Below the pieces are notes generated by a model, which saw nothing but the letters and a program-made list of their open reading frames with translations, was not told where the DNA came from and searched no databases. 64,000 nucleotides of DNA, taken from Tachypleus tridentatus. Lineage: Eukaryota > Arthropoda > Merostomata > Xiphosura > Limulidae. This document shows positions 44,720-56,539 of the stretch, piece after piece. Position 1 is the stretch's first letter, and every line of letters starts with the position of its first letter. The position numbers were made by a program, and so were the translations under genes. Location of the stretch: assembly GCF_004210375.1 (NCBI RefSeq), contig NW_027467782.1:28995276-29059275 (forward strand), written 5' to 3'.

Positions 44720-45375
44720 TTTATCTAGTAGTTTCTTTAGCTGTTTCTTGATTCATCTAGTAGTTTCTTTAGCTGTTTCTTGATCCATCTAGTAGTTTCT
44801 TTAGCTGTTTCTTGATCCATCTAGTAGTTTCTTTAGCTGTTTCTTGATCCATCTAGTAGTTTCTTTAGCTGTTTCTTGATCCATCTAGTAGTTTCTTTAG
44901 CTGTTTCTTGATCCATCTAGTAGTTTCTTTAGCTGTTTCTTGATCCATCTAGTAGTTTCTTTAGCTGTTTCTTGATCCATCTAGTAGTTTCTTTAGCTGT
45001 TTCTTGATCCATCTAGTAGTTTCTTTAGTTTCTTTAGCTGTTTCTTGATCCATCTAGTAGTTTCTTTAGCTGTTTCTTGATCCATCTAGTAGTTTCTTTA
45101 GCTGTTTCTTGATCCATCTAGTAGTTTCTTTAGCTGTTTCTTGATCCATCTAGTAGTTTCTTTAGCTGTTTCTTGATCCATCTAGTAGTTTCTTTAGCTG
45201 TTTCTTGATCCATCTAGTAGTTTCTTTAGCTGTTTCTTGATCCATCTAGTAGTTTCTTTAGCTGTTTCTTGATCCATCTAGTAGTTTCTTTAGCTGTTTC
45301 TTGATCCATCTAGTAGTTTCTTAAGCTGGTTCTTGATCCATCTAGTAGTTTCTTAAGCTGGTTCTTCATTAATCT
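44720..45375. repeat. 32-bp minisatellite
   Basis: About 20 units of 'gatccatctagtagtttctt' plus 'tagctgtttctt' are nearly identical. One unit near 45030 carries a ten-base internal duplication and the last two units have 'ttaagctggttctt'. Confidence 0.97.
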
Positions 45376-45974
45376 AGTAGGTTAATATACAGCTTTTTAT
45401 CCACTTCGTAGTTTGACAACGTTTCTTGATCCATCTCGTATATTAACACGTTCTGTCTGATCCATGTAACAGATTACCTCTTTATCCATCTCATTGCTTG
45501 ATAACCTGCTTCTTGTCCATATAGCAGATAAAGTATCTCAAGGAAACGAGCTTGTGCCACCAATTCTATTATTACAATATACATGAAACTGTCGAAAACC
45601 ATAAAACGCTGTTGACAGATTCGGTCGTTACGCATGAGCTACTAGGAGGGTGGATAAGGTATTTTCTAATCACTTCTGTCTTTTGATAGGTCTTACAACG
45701 TATATGTTTGTAAAATATTCCGTAGAAGTATTAGCAAATTAAAGAGTTGTTCCACAGGATTTACTCAATAAATTGTGTGGTTTAGATTATATCAGTTTAT
45801 ACTTTTGTATTTATTTATTTATCACTAATATAGCAATCTAAACATCTCTTACTCTAATTTTTTACTTTATTGTAACACTTAAAACTTGTTCCAGGAAATG
45901 TAGGCAGAACATGACATTTAAATAACAGTTATGTTTTGCTGTCATTTCTAAAGTGTAGTTTTGGATCGCTGACA
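45376..45974. other. Spacer between two minisatellites
   Basis: The first 130 bp contain faded relatives of the 32-bp unit ('cttgatccatctcgta'). The remainder has no recognised feature. Confidence 0.5.
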
Positions 45975-46425
45975 GAGCCTGTGTGAACAGCTATGTATAA
46001 GCAGTGCCTGTGTGGCCAGCTACGTATAAGGTGTGCCTGTGTGGTCAGCTACGTATAAGGAGTGCCTGTGTGGTCAGCTACGTATAAGGAGTGCCTGTGT
46101 GATCAGCTACGTATAAGCAGTGCCTGTGTGACCAGCTACGTATAAGCAGTGCCTGTGTGACCAGCTACGTATAAGCTGCCTGTGTGACCAGCTACGTATA
46201 AGGTGTGCCTGTGTGGTCAGCTACGTATAAGCAGTGCCTGTGTGGTCAGCTACGTATAAGCAGTGCCTGTGTGGTCAGCTACGTATAAGCAGTGCTTGTG
46301 TGGTCAGCTACGTATAAGCAGTGCTTGTGTGGTCAGCTACGTATAAGCAGTGCTTGTGTGGTCAGCTACGTATAAGGAGTGCCTGTGTGGTCAGCTACGT
46401 ATAAGCAGTGCTTGTGTTTCAGCTA
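45975..46425. repeat. 29-bp minisatellite
   Basis: About 15 units of 'cctgtgtggtcagctacgta' plus 'taagcagtg' follow each other. Each contains the palindrome TACGTA. Variants ('ggtgtg', 'ggagtg', 'gcttgtg') are grouped, which suggests expansion from several founders. Confidence 0.97.
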
Positions 46426-47099
46426 TATATAATATATATAATCCTAACACGTATTCGTTATTCTTAGTTTTACTAACCTTACTTTGTCAAGTCACAGAAA
46501 TCTCGTTTATTAAAATAAAACCTTATTTAAAGCTTACTTAACTTACACAAGTGTCAAGTTATAATTTCACTCAAGTTACATAAGTGCCAAATAAACTACT
46601 AATTTATGAAAATACTCTTTTTGACCGTTTCTACAACATACAATAATTTATTTTGTTTTTAGTTTGAAATTAAGACAGGAAGGTAAATTTTATAACACCA
46701 TTTAGGTTTCATATTTTCATACAACAGAATGTGGTAAGTTCTTTCTATAGTATTATGTGTCGTCATTCTTCACGGATTACCGGATCATTCCATTCATCTT
46801 GCACGAGTTCTAAGTTTTTCATTTCAAAATAATCTTACTATAATTGTCATGTTTTTTATATATCATACTTCGATTATTTGAAAGCCTAATAAAATTAAAA
46901 TAACTGAAACTAGTGCAAAGGCATTCAGGTTATACTTAAGTAACTTTTCGAATATTTACGACCTCTTTATGTATGCAATTTATATTTTGAATGTAATTTC
47001 TCTTTGTTTAATTGGAAAATCTCAACCGTATTTAGGTTCAACTGATGAATCAATCTAGTTTACCAGCTTACATAAACTAATGAATCCATGAAGAATTTT
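46426..47099. other. Unassigned DNA 3' of the PPP1R3-like pseudogene
   Basis: No feature is recognised. On the minus strand it follows the pseudogene. Confidence 0.4.
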
Positions 47100-48515
47100 C
47101 TTCAGCCAATTGTCCAAAGGTTCTCGTATTGTAACCGTGACAGTGGAGGACAATTTGTTCCGTCGTTATTACCCCAAAATTATTGGTTGTTGGTCACATA
47201 ACAGATAGCAAAAATCAGTCGATAGCCATCAGTCATGAGAGGAACAGGCAAATTACAAGAAAACTTATCTGATAACCCATCGCAGGATCCGTAAATGTAG
47301 TTGGCCAGAATATCTTTGTGAGATAACCACTCGTTAGTTGTGTAGCGGGCAAGCACTTTTTTTCTAAAGAAGTGTTGAAAACTCGCACACAACAATGAAT
47401 GTTTAAATCAGATACAACAATGTTCTCAAAACAGACCTTTTGGTTACGAACTTGATCATTAAAACCTTTTTATGTGATAGACTGGAAAAATAGGGGTGTT
47501 TATACACGACTGCTCTGAGAAGTGGCAAATAGAGTGGTTCTATCGGCAAAGGGATTCAGTGTTATGTACTGAAAAGTCAAACCAACTGAAGAACCACAAG
47601 AGGTATCTGTTTGGGAAGGTACCTTAAGATCACTGAAAGCAGATGTTGGGATATTAGGTAAATCATCTTCTAGTCCTATATACCGCACGACCTCCAGGTC
47701 AAGACCTAATGCATCGGCGAAACGCACAATTTTCCTGATGCATGGATTTCTGAGAGGGATTTTCACAGACTTAAGAGAAGTACTGCGAACAAGGACCTTT
47801 GGTTCGTGTCTGTTTTCTTCTTTACTACATTTAAGAAGAAACCATTTTGAGTCTGCTTTCTTCTTGTCGCTCTAATAATGTTTCTAGCTTGAAATGCCGT
47901 GAAATCTCACCTCCTTTAATCAATTGATATTTTCTGGCTCTTCCTTGGGATTCAATAAATCCCTAGTATTTCGTTTTCTTTCAACTACTGACTTTTCTTC
48001 TTCCTGTATATTAACTAATATGTTTGTCTTTGACAAGAGACTAAATTCCAAGTTATCATGTAACTTGTTGGCATTTCTTCTATAATAATTTAATGAATCT
48101 TCAAAGTCGGATGTATCAACTGCATCCAGTATATCAATATATTCGTCAAACGGAGAGGTTATACCGCTATCTTTCATCTGGTTGGAGTTATAGACATTTC
48201 CCAGTATAGTGTAACCATTCCCTTGAAAGTTTAGCTCTTTAACACTATTCCTACCACTGTCAACATCGTAAGATGGCTCAAAACCTTCTGATTCGGATTT
48301 CGATAATGTCCAGCTCTTCGTATAATTCTCAAGTTTCTCGTACAAAACGCGATGTTCGTTGTTATCCATTACCTGTGAACTTCGAATTTCATTTTCCACT
48401 CTATAATCCCCTAATAGAGTTTCAACTCTCTGCGAAAACAGAATCAATTTTAAAACTTAGTTGGAAATATTGTTCACATCCTGTCACACGTTCAGAAACA
48501 CTACTTGACTTATTA
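47100..48515 (-). pseudogene. PPP1R3-like glycogen-targeting subunit of protein phosphatase 1, degenerate copy
   Basis: PPP1R3 proteins bind PP1 through an RVxF motif and glycogen through a CBM21 domain. On the minus strand, an acidic N-terminal frame (about 48447 to 47920) is followed, in the same frame, by a segment with 'KIVRFADALGLDLEVVRYI' (the RVxF-type docking motif, here IVRF) and 'LPNIPTSAFSDLKVP'. Then come 'VRNQKVCFENIVVSDLNI' and, after a frameshift at the A7 run (47357-47363), 'RYTTNEWLSHKDILANYI', 'GSCDGLSDKFSCNLP' and 'RLIFAICYVTNNQ', which are CBM21. An in-frame TAA (47180-47182) sits just before 'FWGNNDGTN', where the family has the glycogen-binding (F/Y)WDNN motif. Further in-frame stops lie at 47470, 47500, 47872, 47884 and 47920, and another frameshift lies near 48430. 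No introns separate the parts. Upstream, a frame with 'NKSSSVSERVTGCEQYFQL' probably extends the N-terminus. With this many lesions it is a pseudogene. Confidence 0.8.
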
Positions 48516-48907
48516 ACAACAGTTTCATTGTACTCTAAGTTAATAAATGAAGAATCGTCCGTCACCTCCTACAACAAAATCTTCCTTGTTCACAGAAAGC
48601 ATTGTCTTATTTTAAAACCCCACCGAGCGTAAAACTAAAACTTGTTTTCCACAGATGTGGCAAGTGGTCATCGACCAAAAAAAATCACCTAAGTTGTAAG
48701 TTGCACATTTCAAATGACTGCATCCAATCTGAAAACTTTGTGTGCTGCTAGTCTCAGCTGAAAGATCTCTATTTAACACTCCTACGAAAAGTGGGGCCAA
48801 ATAGGCCCCAGAGCAACTTGAAAGGTTATTAATATTAGGCTAATAATTTTGTATTTAAATGAAATTGCCATTTAAATCCATTAATGAACGGATTAACGAG
48901 ATTCCCA

Positions 48908-48942
<35 letters not shown>

Positions 48943-49424
48943 GGGGAACGGGCTTGGAGAAATCAGGACAAGAAACGTCTTTTCGTAGGAGTGTTAATGT
49001 GTTCGGCAAGATATTGGCAACTTGCCAAACTCAAGCGAGAAATGTCACGTGGCTGTAAACCGGGCAGCCCTTTTTAGAGACTTTTACTTAGACTATGACC
49101 TTGCTGTAACCTGCTTTTAAAATTAATTCTGGATCAGAAGCAAGTGTGATTTCCGTCACACGAATAATAATCACCGCAATTAGTCATGACAGCATAAATA
49201 GAGGATTCAAAAATATATACAACCTGATTTGGCATGCATCCATTGGAGACCTTCAAACGTCAAGCTGGTCGATTGTTTAACTTGTACCAGACTGTATTAC
49301 CATTTAAATGTATCATTCGAAGTCTGATAACATTTCCATCAGAGGTAGTTTTGCACAAAATATATTTTATATATCTCTTATATTCGTATAACACATTAAA
49401 TTCACAACGAGTCTAATATATGTG
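48516..49424. other. DNA with a long-distance 19-bp inverted repeat
   Basis: 'ttaacactcctacgaaaag' at 48773-48791 is repeated in perfect inversion at 48979-48997. Small frames on either strand (48612-48800 minus and 48859-49077 plus) both run through these arms, which accounts for the residues they share (FVGVL). No gene is supported. Confidence 0.45.
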
Positions 49425-49488
49425 TCAGAATTAGGAACAGCTAGCGAAAACAGCGCTTTAGCTTTGCACGAATATTCTAAACAAACTA
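49425..49488 (+). repeat. SINE-1 tail fragment
   Basis: 'gaattaggaacagctagcg' followed by 'gctttgcacgaatattctaa' and 'acaaac' is the last 60 bp of SINE-1 with substitutions. Confidence 0.65.
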
Positions 49489-50292
49489 TATGAAGTTGGA
49501 CTAAAAGAATTAATTTTATACATCTCAAAAGTTATCTTCATGAGTTTGAAGTGAGCTCAACCTATTTACACATCACTGCAGATTGTTGCAACTGTAAGGG
49601 AAACATTCTGATTCAATACGATAACCTGAAGTTTATTTTGTCATAAAAAACTATTTTTATTGCACATTTTGTTTTTGATATCTTAACTGTCTCAAAGAAG
49701 GCACTGGCAGTAGTTACATAGTAATGGTGAGCTTTGTTTGAGTGGAATTTTACCTGTTCAGGTTGTGGTGACCTTCGATTTTGCCTTGCTATGGTTTTTA
49801 AGGTTGTGGTTATTAATGTGTGTTTTCTTTGTTAAATGCGTTGTTTTCATTTTTCTATAATCGACATAACGGGTAATAGCTTCCGTTTATTTTGTATTAC
49901 ACAATTACCATGACATCTTTAGACGATACGTTAAAAACTGATGTCTGTCATACCCCATACATTATGGCTATATACATTTATGACAACTAACATTTTCCCT
50001 TGGTCTGCAATATTAAAAATAACCAGTAAATTGAAATATTGTTTTGATCTATTGCAATAGCGGTGACAAAAGCAGCTTTAATTGTGAAAAGTACCTTCGA
50101 ATAATAAAGACAGTTAGATTCTTGTTATGTAGTCTAGTAAGGTGTATCTGTTGGAAAACCTAGCTCAATTCCGATTGTATACATAGTTATTACATAACAA
50201 AATACTTATGTTATATAACTGAGAGATATCTTATGAATATAACTGTCTAGGTGATTAATTTAATTAGTTAAGTGTGTGGTTAAAGCTAGTAG
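49489..50292. other. Unassigned DNA
   Basis: No feature is recognised. Confidence 0.4.
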
Positions 50293-50570
50293 GGCCTGGC
50301 ATGGCCTAGCGCGTTAAGGCGTGCGCTTCGTAATCTGAGGGTCGCGGGTTCGCGCCCGAGTCGCGCCAAACATGCTCGCCCTCCCAGCCCTGGGGGGTGT
50401 TATAATGTGACGGTCAATCCCACTTTTCGTTGGTAAAAGAGTAGCCCAAGAGTTGGCGGTGGGTGATGATGACTAGCTGCCTTCCCTCTAGTCTTACACT
50501 GCTAAATTAGGGACGGCTAGCACAGATAGCCCTCGAGTAGCTTTGTGCGAAATTCCAAAACAAACAAAAC
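50293..50570 (+). repeat. SINE-1, complete
   Basis: A full-length copy: head 'ggcctggcatggcctagcg', B box 'gggttcgcgcccgag', the 'catgctcgccctcccagcc' box, 'agtagcccaagagttggcgg', 'ttagggacggctagcac' and an AAAC tail. It is one of the least diverged copies here. Confidence 0.95.
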
Positions 50571-51469
50571 AATAAACCTAGTAAATAGGAGTTAAAGATG
50601 CCCGATGGATTTCTTCTATAGTTTATAAATATTTGTATAGGTTGAAGAAACTAGTTGAGTTCCTGTTCGATGGTCTTTGAATACAAGTTAGTGAAGGACT
50701 GGAGAAACTAAGTCTTCGAGAGAGGAACTCAAATAATATAACGGGTATTATTTTTCTATGATGGTTATTCGTTTAAACTGTAAATATATATATGTATACA
50801 AATAGCAATTTTTATACTTTATTATCAATGTATAATATAAAAATGTATTATAAAAGCAAGAAATATATTTATTCAATTAAAATGTTTAAAATACTAAATT
50901 AAGGTATCGTTAGGCTTAAAGAATTTTACATTTTCTATTATTAATAACTCACATTTGCAGTTTTCTTTCGGTTTCACGTAATCGATACAGTACGTAAACT
51001 CATTTTAAATCTCTATCTTGAGATCCAATTGAAGTGGTTCTTAAGCTTACATTTCTCTGGGCTTCCACACCAACAGTTGAAAGATATCCTTGGTGTGTGG
51101 AAGAACTAGCTCTCATTTTGATCTGTTTTATTGCTTTGTGAAAAGTTACATGTTATCTTTCAGTTCTTGATATTTGGAACAGAGTAATTAATCCTTTTAT
51201 CATAGGAAATACTAGGTTGATACATCAGATTTCAGGCGAGATATTAATCTGAGAACTCCGTCTTCACATGAAGTGTAATATTGATACATCTACCTTCATG
51301 TGAGGTTCTATATTTGATGGTGTGAAACATTATAACTGAATACACTTGGAGAAGAAATCGAAGCAATAATTTGTTGCTTAAGCATGAAAGTAATTTTACA
51401 ATGATATACTGCTGGCCAACATCTTAATGAACATAAAGAAAAAATATGCATTTTGCGTTGTTAGACTCA
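50571..51469. other. Unassigned AT-rich DNA
   Basis: No feature is recognised. Confidence 0.4.
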
Positions 51470-51690
51470 ACCACTTATTTAAGTAGAGTTTCAACAACAT
51501 CAATGCTCACAACCTGCTCCTCAGCATCACTATGTGACACAAGGATGATGCCAGTGAAGTGCGGGTGAAAAGAACACCTGAGACCTAGGCAAGGGGTTTC
51601 TCAGAATCCTCAGCCACAGTCCTGCCAGCAGGGAAGCCTGGGCCACCTCGGAGGCACCATCTCCCTCGGCTGACCCCAACACTTATTGGA
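51470..51690 (-). other. GC-rich island of unknown origin
   Basis: This stretch is much richer in G and C than its surroundings. On the minus strand one frame reads 'CSFHPHFTGIILVSHSD' and continues 'AEEQVVSIDVVETLLK' before a stop, preceded by a good acceptor-like 'ccccttgcctag'. A second minus-strand frame is open for about 50 codons across the same bases. It could be an exon or the conserved end of a mobile element. I recognise neither. Confidence 0.3.
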
Positions 51691-52549
51691 ATTATTATTT
51701 ACAACAAGAGTTAATATTTAATGGCTGTTACATTTTTCATACCCAGAAAGTTCAAAACAATTATTTGAAAGGGGATAGTTATGACAAATTTGGTTACATA
51801 ACTCAGTAAGAGAGTAAAATGTTGTATTTCAAATTCATTACTGCTGAGGATATACAAAATTCCAAAGGCCTCAGTGATAAACATATAAATAGCAGTGGCA
51901 AATTGAACAGAAGTGTACAGTTAGAAAATGTGAAATTAACCATACTTTGAGTGTACACTTTTACTGGTTGTTATTTAAAATGAATTTAACAGTTTGATAG
52001 AAATATGGAGAATAACTTGTTACAGGGTATTCTAAATTAGTTCAGCTTGTGAAGTGGATTCTAAAATAATTTAATCAACCAAAGTGGACATTTAACATGA
52101 AATGAACTGTCACATTTAAAATGTAACTATGGTCATCATAGTCTAAAGATTTTTTGTATGTACATTTAACTTGTTTTAAATATATAATTTTAAAATAAGT
52201 AGATAACTTGCTGCATGCTATTTTCAAATTTATCACCAACAAGTCACAGGTATCTACTGTAGAAGAATCCTAAAACTTTGACGTATATAGTATCTGACCA
52301 GGAGTTGAATGTAAAAATCTTCACAAGTATGCAGTGGAGTTAAAGTATTGATAGAAGTCACATATTTAGTTCCCTTTTGGTTACTCTGTCTCAAAAACTG
52401 GAAAGTCTCACCTAAATACTGAAATTCATTAAGTTCTTATTTACTTTTGCTGGTGGCATACACAACATGATTAGATAGTGGTGAGGTCCACTATAAAGTA
52501 ATGAAAAATAAATATGAGACAGAGAAAAGTTTAGTTCAGGAAATTAGTA
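51691..52549. other. Unassigned CpG-poor DNA
   Basis: Possible 5' part of the following LINE, but no motif is recognisable. Confidence 0.4.
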
Positions 52550-54840
52550 TAGAAGTAATTATAAGGGTAGGCTTAATTCTTACTATCATAATAACAGAAG
52601 TAAAAGATATAAAATAGATAACTTTAGAGCATTAGTAGGAATGAAAGATTTTGATATAATGGGAATAACTGAAATATGGTTAACCAAAGATGATGTGTGA
52701 CAAAAATTTCTTTCAAATATAGTGGTAAAGGCTTTTCAATGAATAAAGTATGAAAGAGAGAAGTGGATTTACATGTAAAATGTGAATTACATCCTATTTT
52801 AGTTAAAGATATCAAAGATAACAGTAATGAGCTTGAATCCAGTGAAGGTTCTATAAGTGGATATAAAGGAAAATGACATTTAATGGGAATTTGTTACAAA
52901 CAACCAAACGATATTGACAAAACTCAAACAGTTACAATGAGATTAAGGTTTCAGCTGTTAGTGAAGCCATAATTATGAGTGATTTTAATTTCAAGCATAC
53001 ACATCAGGAAATGCTACAGTCAACTTGTAAGATAGAAAGGTTTTTGTAAATGTTCACAATGACTTTTTTTACCAATTGGTCAAGGAATTTACTAGAAACT
53101 GCTATTTGAGATTTGTTGTAACTTCAAAAATATAGGTAGGAAACTGGGAAACACATGGGTACAAATGAACACTGCTGTATTAAGTTTGATGTTTTTTTCC
53201 TGCATATTGAAATCAGAATATTTTGCTTCCAAATTTTAAAAATCAAATTTTAAAGGGAAACCACAAAAATTATCTGTTGTGAATTGGGCAGCTGTGTTAT
53301 GCTGAGACTCTGAGCAAATGTGGAAAATCTTTAACGAAAAAAAAATTCAATATTCAAGGTAAATATTTTCCTTACAGAAAGAACAGGGTAGCAACAAGTA
53401 AAACAATGTTGGCTCACAAACAGTATTGGAAATAAAATGAATGAGAAACAAAATAAATTGAAAATTAACTGATGTAACTCCTCTTATCAACAGGGGTGAT
53501 GAAAATTGTCCCAGTGCTTATAGACCCATTAGTCTTACATCAGTTGTAGATCACATTTTGGAGAGTCTGATAAAAAGAAAAACTTCAAAAAGTTATTTAA
53601 CCAAGTTTAGAATTTTATTGGACAGCTAACATGGTTTCACTGATGGAAAACCTTGCCTTACAAATCTTATAACATTTTTTCCAAAGGTTATTACTTATGT
53701 TGATGAGAGTAAGAGTAGATCAGGAAGAAAGGATTGTCACCAATGCAGTTCAACCAAACTACATTAATGTCACAAATGAGGTACCTCATGGTTCAAGTCT
53801 TAGGATCTTTGATCAATGGTCAATAAATTACTTAAATGTGCAATTACATTACAATGTAGGGTGTTACTACCTGTGAAGAGGATGTGACTGATTTACAGAA
53901 GGATTTATATCATTCAGTGAATTGGGTAAATAAATGGCAGATGAAATTTAATTATAATAAATGCAAAATAATGCCACTGGGTTATCATTATATGAATAAT
54001 AATTTGGATGGGAATAATCTAAACAATAGAGAAAAAGGGATCTTGATGTAATAGTTGATCAGTCTCAGAAGCTATCCAAGCATTGTGTTATTGCTGGTGG
54101 TACAGCAAATAAAATTTTAGGTTATATTTACAGAGATTTTTAATGCAAATCTAAAGCAGTTATAATTTCACTGTATGGTTCATTGGTTATGTCATATTTG
54201 AAGTATCGTGTTCAGTCTTGGTACCCTTAACTTGGGAAGTGCTTTGAATTGTTTAAAGAGGTTCAAAGTTGGGTTACTAGAATGATGCCAAGGATGGAGG
54301 AGTTGTCATATGAGGAGTGGCTGAAATCTCTCATACTGCTTTCTCTTGGAAAAAGAAGAATTGGTGGAGGGATGTAATATGATGAGGTGTCTGATATTGT
54401 AAAGGAAATTGATAATGTTGATGTATCATCTTTGTTCATACTTAACAGTGAGAACAGTAGGACTAGAGGACTTAAATATAAACACTGGCAGAGTAGAAGT
54501 CACCTTCAGCTGAGATAACTTAATTCTTCTTACAAGATAGTTGGCCTTTGGAGTGGGTTGTCTTTAAATGTTATAGAGCAAAAAAATTTAAATGAGTTTA
54601 ACATAAATCTTGAAAAGTATATGAATGATATGGACTGGCTTTAAGATTTTTAAAAATTTATTCATTAATATTTATAGTTTAAATTATTGGATGATAGAGC
54701 CAGGATTGACCAATAGATCCCATACTTTCCAAAACGTTTTGTATTATGTCTACTGCTTCAGACTGCAGTCTAATTCCAGAAGATTTTATGTTTCTAATGC
54801 AACAATAAAACTTTTGTTAATAATGTAGCTTCTAACTCAG
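52550..54840 (+). mobile_element. CR1-type LINE, long degenerate copy
   Basis: The order of motifs is that of a CR1-like second ORF. 'FDIMGITEIWLT' near 52650 is the endonuclease ETWL block. 'VTPLINRGDENCPSAYRPIS' followed by 'LTSVVDHILESLIKR' near 53475-53570 is the start of the reverse transcriptase. 'HGFTDGKPCLTNLITFF' lies near 53635, 'VNKWQMKFNYNKCKIM' near 53925, and near 54520-54640 the C-terminal block ends in 'LNVIEQKNLNEFNINLEK'. The central catalytic YADD region is lost to a deletion. Stops and frameshifts occur throughout. The 3' untranslated block with 'ccaaaacgttttgtattatg' matches that of the LINE fragment near 18725. The element would have copied itself by target-primed reverse transcription. 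Confidence 0.8.
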
Positions 54841-56256
54841 CTTTATTGTTAGTATTACATTCTTCACTATGGTACTAAGGGTGAGAGTATGACCATACAA
54901 CACAGAAGATTATGGTATTGGGAAAACTAACTTCTAAAAGTTCTATTCTAACATCTAACTTCGTTTTGTTTTGTTGGTCCCCATATGATTCTATTTCGGA
55001 TCAACTGTCCATTTGATTGCACACATATCTTAAAAATGATGTTTATGCTTTAATGAGCTAGGTTGTGTTTACTTCTGCATACATCATACTAGGACCAACA
55101 GAGTATAGCAAAAATATAAATTATCTTTCTAAGAGTACGAATAACCTGGTCCTGAATTACATTGTTGAGTTGGCTACACCACTTGGCATATTACAATTTT
55201 GTCTCTTGCAAGAAAAAAACTCTGAACGACCAAGAAAGTTTGGCAACCAGAAAATAAAGCATTTAAACTCACCATTTTCACAAAAGTTATCTGAATTATA
55301 ATGACCGAAAACTGTAAATTTTCTTTTGAAAATCCTAACTTTCGGCATCAGTCACATAACTATGATCTACAAAATACCTCTGCGCCACATAGTGGTTAGA
55401 TTTTGTATAACGTTATATTTACATATTTAGACCTGCGGATGGATTGGTTAACTGATGAGTCTAAGCTTGTTGTGTCTGAAGCTAAAGTGTTGCTGAGTTG
55501 AACAATATGTAATGTTCGAAATCTATAAATATTGGTGATCAAATTTTATAGTTTCTTCGATTCGGGCATTAATCACAATTACAGTTTCCCAAGCCTATAG
55601 CACACTGATTGCATATGTACAATAACAATATTCTTCTTCTCTCTTGGTGCGCTGCTTTTATATAAATCATGCGAAACTAACAAATTCACCGAAGGTCGTT
55701 TGGCAAAAATATTGTCAATCGCTAGCATTACATACACTCCTAGTACTTTGTTGATTCTTACGATCGAGAATCTTCTATTAATGTAGATAACAGGCAGACT
55801 TGTGAATTATACAGCCCACAGTATACGTCATAAGAATAAATAAAATTACACTGAAAGAAGCGAATGTACTACACTAAATGTACAACAGTGAATCTGTTAC
55901 AAAATAAAACCGATAACTCAAGTGAGATTGAATTACCTTTTGACGAGGAAGAGATAAGCATACAGAAACTTCAGAGTTAGTTGACGAAGTAATAATGGCA
56001 AAGGACATCTCAGTTAAAGATACAAGAAGTGAAGGTAAAGGCCCCTGTAACAAAGAATGATATGCCAAATACTCCCCTAATGATACCTGATTAGAACTGA
56101 ATATCATGCAGATCCTCGAGTAGTTGTATACAAACTCAAGAATGATGTGAATGAAAGTGGTTAGTACTGCCTCTAATAACACGACAAACAGTGTAATATA
56201 AGCACTGGATGATATGATACTCTATTTATGAAGATGTAATTATGCTAAGTAGGTTT
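54841..56256. other. Unassigned DNA
   Basis: No gene or repeat is recognised. Open frames up to 102 codons (55874-56182, minus) lack known motifs or splice support. Confidence 0.4.
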
Positions 56257-56499
56257 ATTTCTTTGTTTTGAATTTTGCGCAAAGCTACACGAAAACGATC
56301 TACGCTAGCTGCCCCTAATTTAGCAGAGTAAGACAAGAGGAAAAGCAACTCCTGGGGTACTCTTTCCAACGAATAATGGGATTAACTATAATAACGCCCT
56401 ATGAATGAAAGGGCCAACATGTTCAGTTTAACGTAGATTCCAGCCCGTGACTCTCAGAATACGAGTCGAATGCCCTAACCACCTGGCCATGCCGGGGCA
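56257..56499 (-). repeat. SINE-1, older copy with deletions
   Basis: The tail, a shortened body and the head ('tgccccggcatggccaggtg' on the minus strand) are present. The central block is shortened by about 30 bp. Confidence 0.9.
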
Positions 56500-56539
56500 C
56501 GTAACGTAGGATAAGTTATATATGTATATAATTACATAA

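Noticed and set aside
44258-46425. CRISPR arrays
   Set aside because: Units are contiguous without unique spacers, and the genome is eukaryotic.
47872-47922. A mini-intron joining the two PPP1R3-like segments
   Set aside because: The would-be intron is about 39 nt, too short for metazoan splicing, and an in-frame TGA precedes the donor-like GTGAGA.
55065-55348. Opposing 78- and 63-codon frames
   Set aside because: They have no motifs, splice signals or resemblance to known proteins, and both strands being open is typical of chance here.
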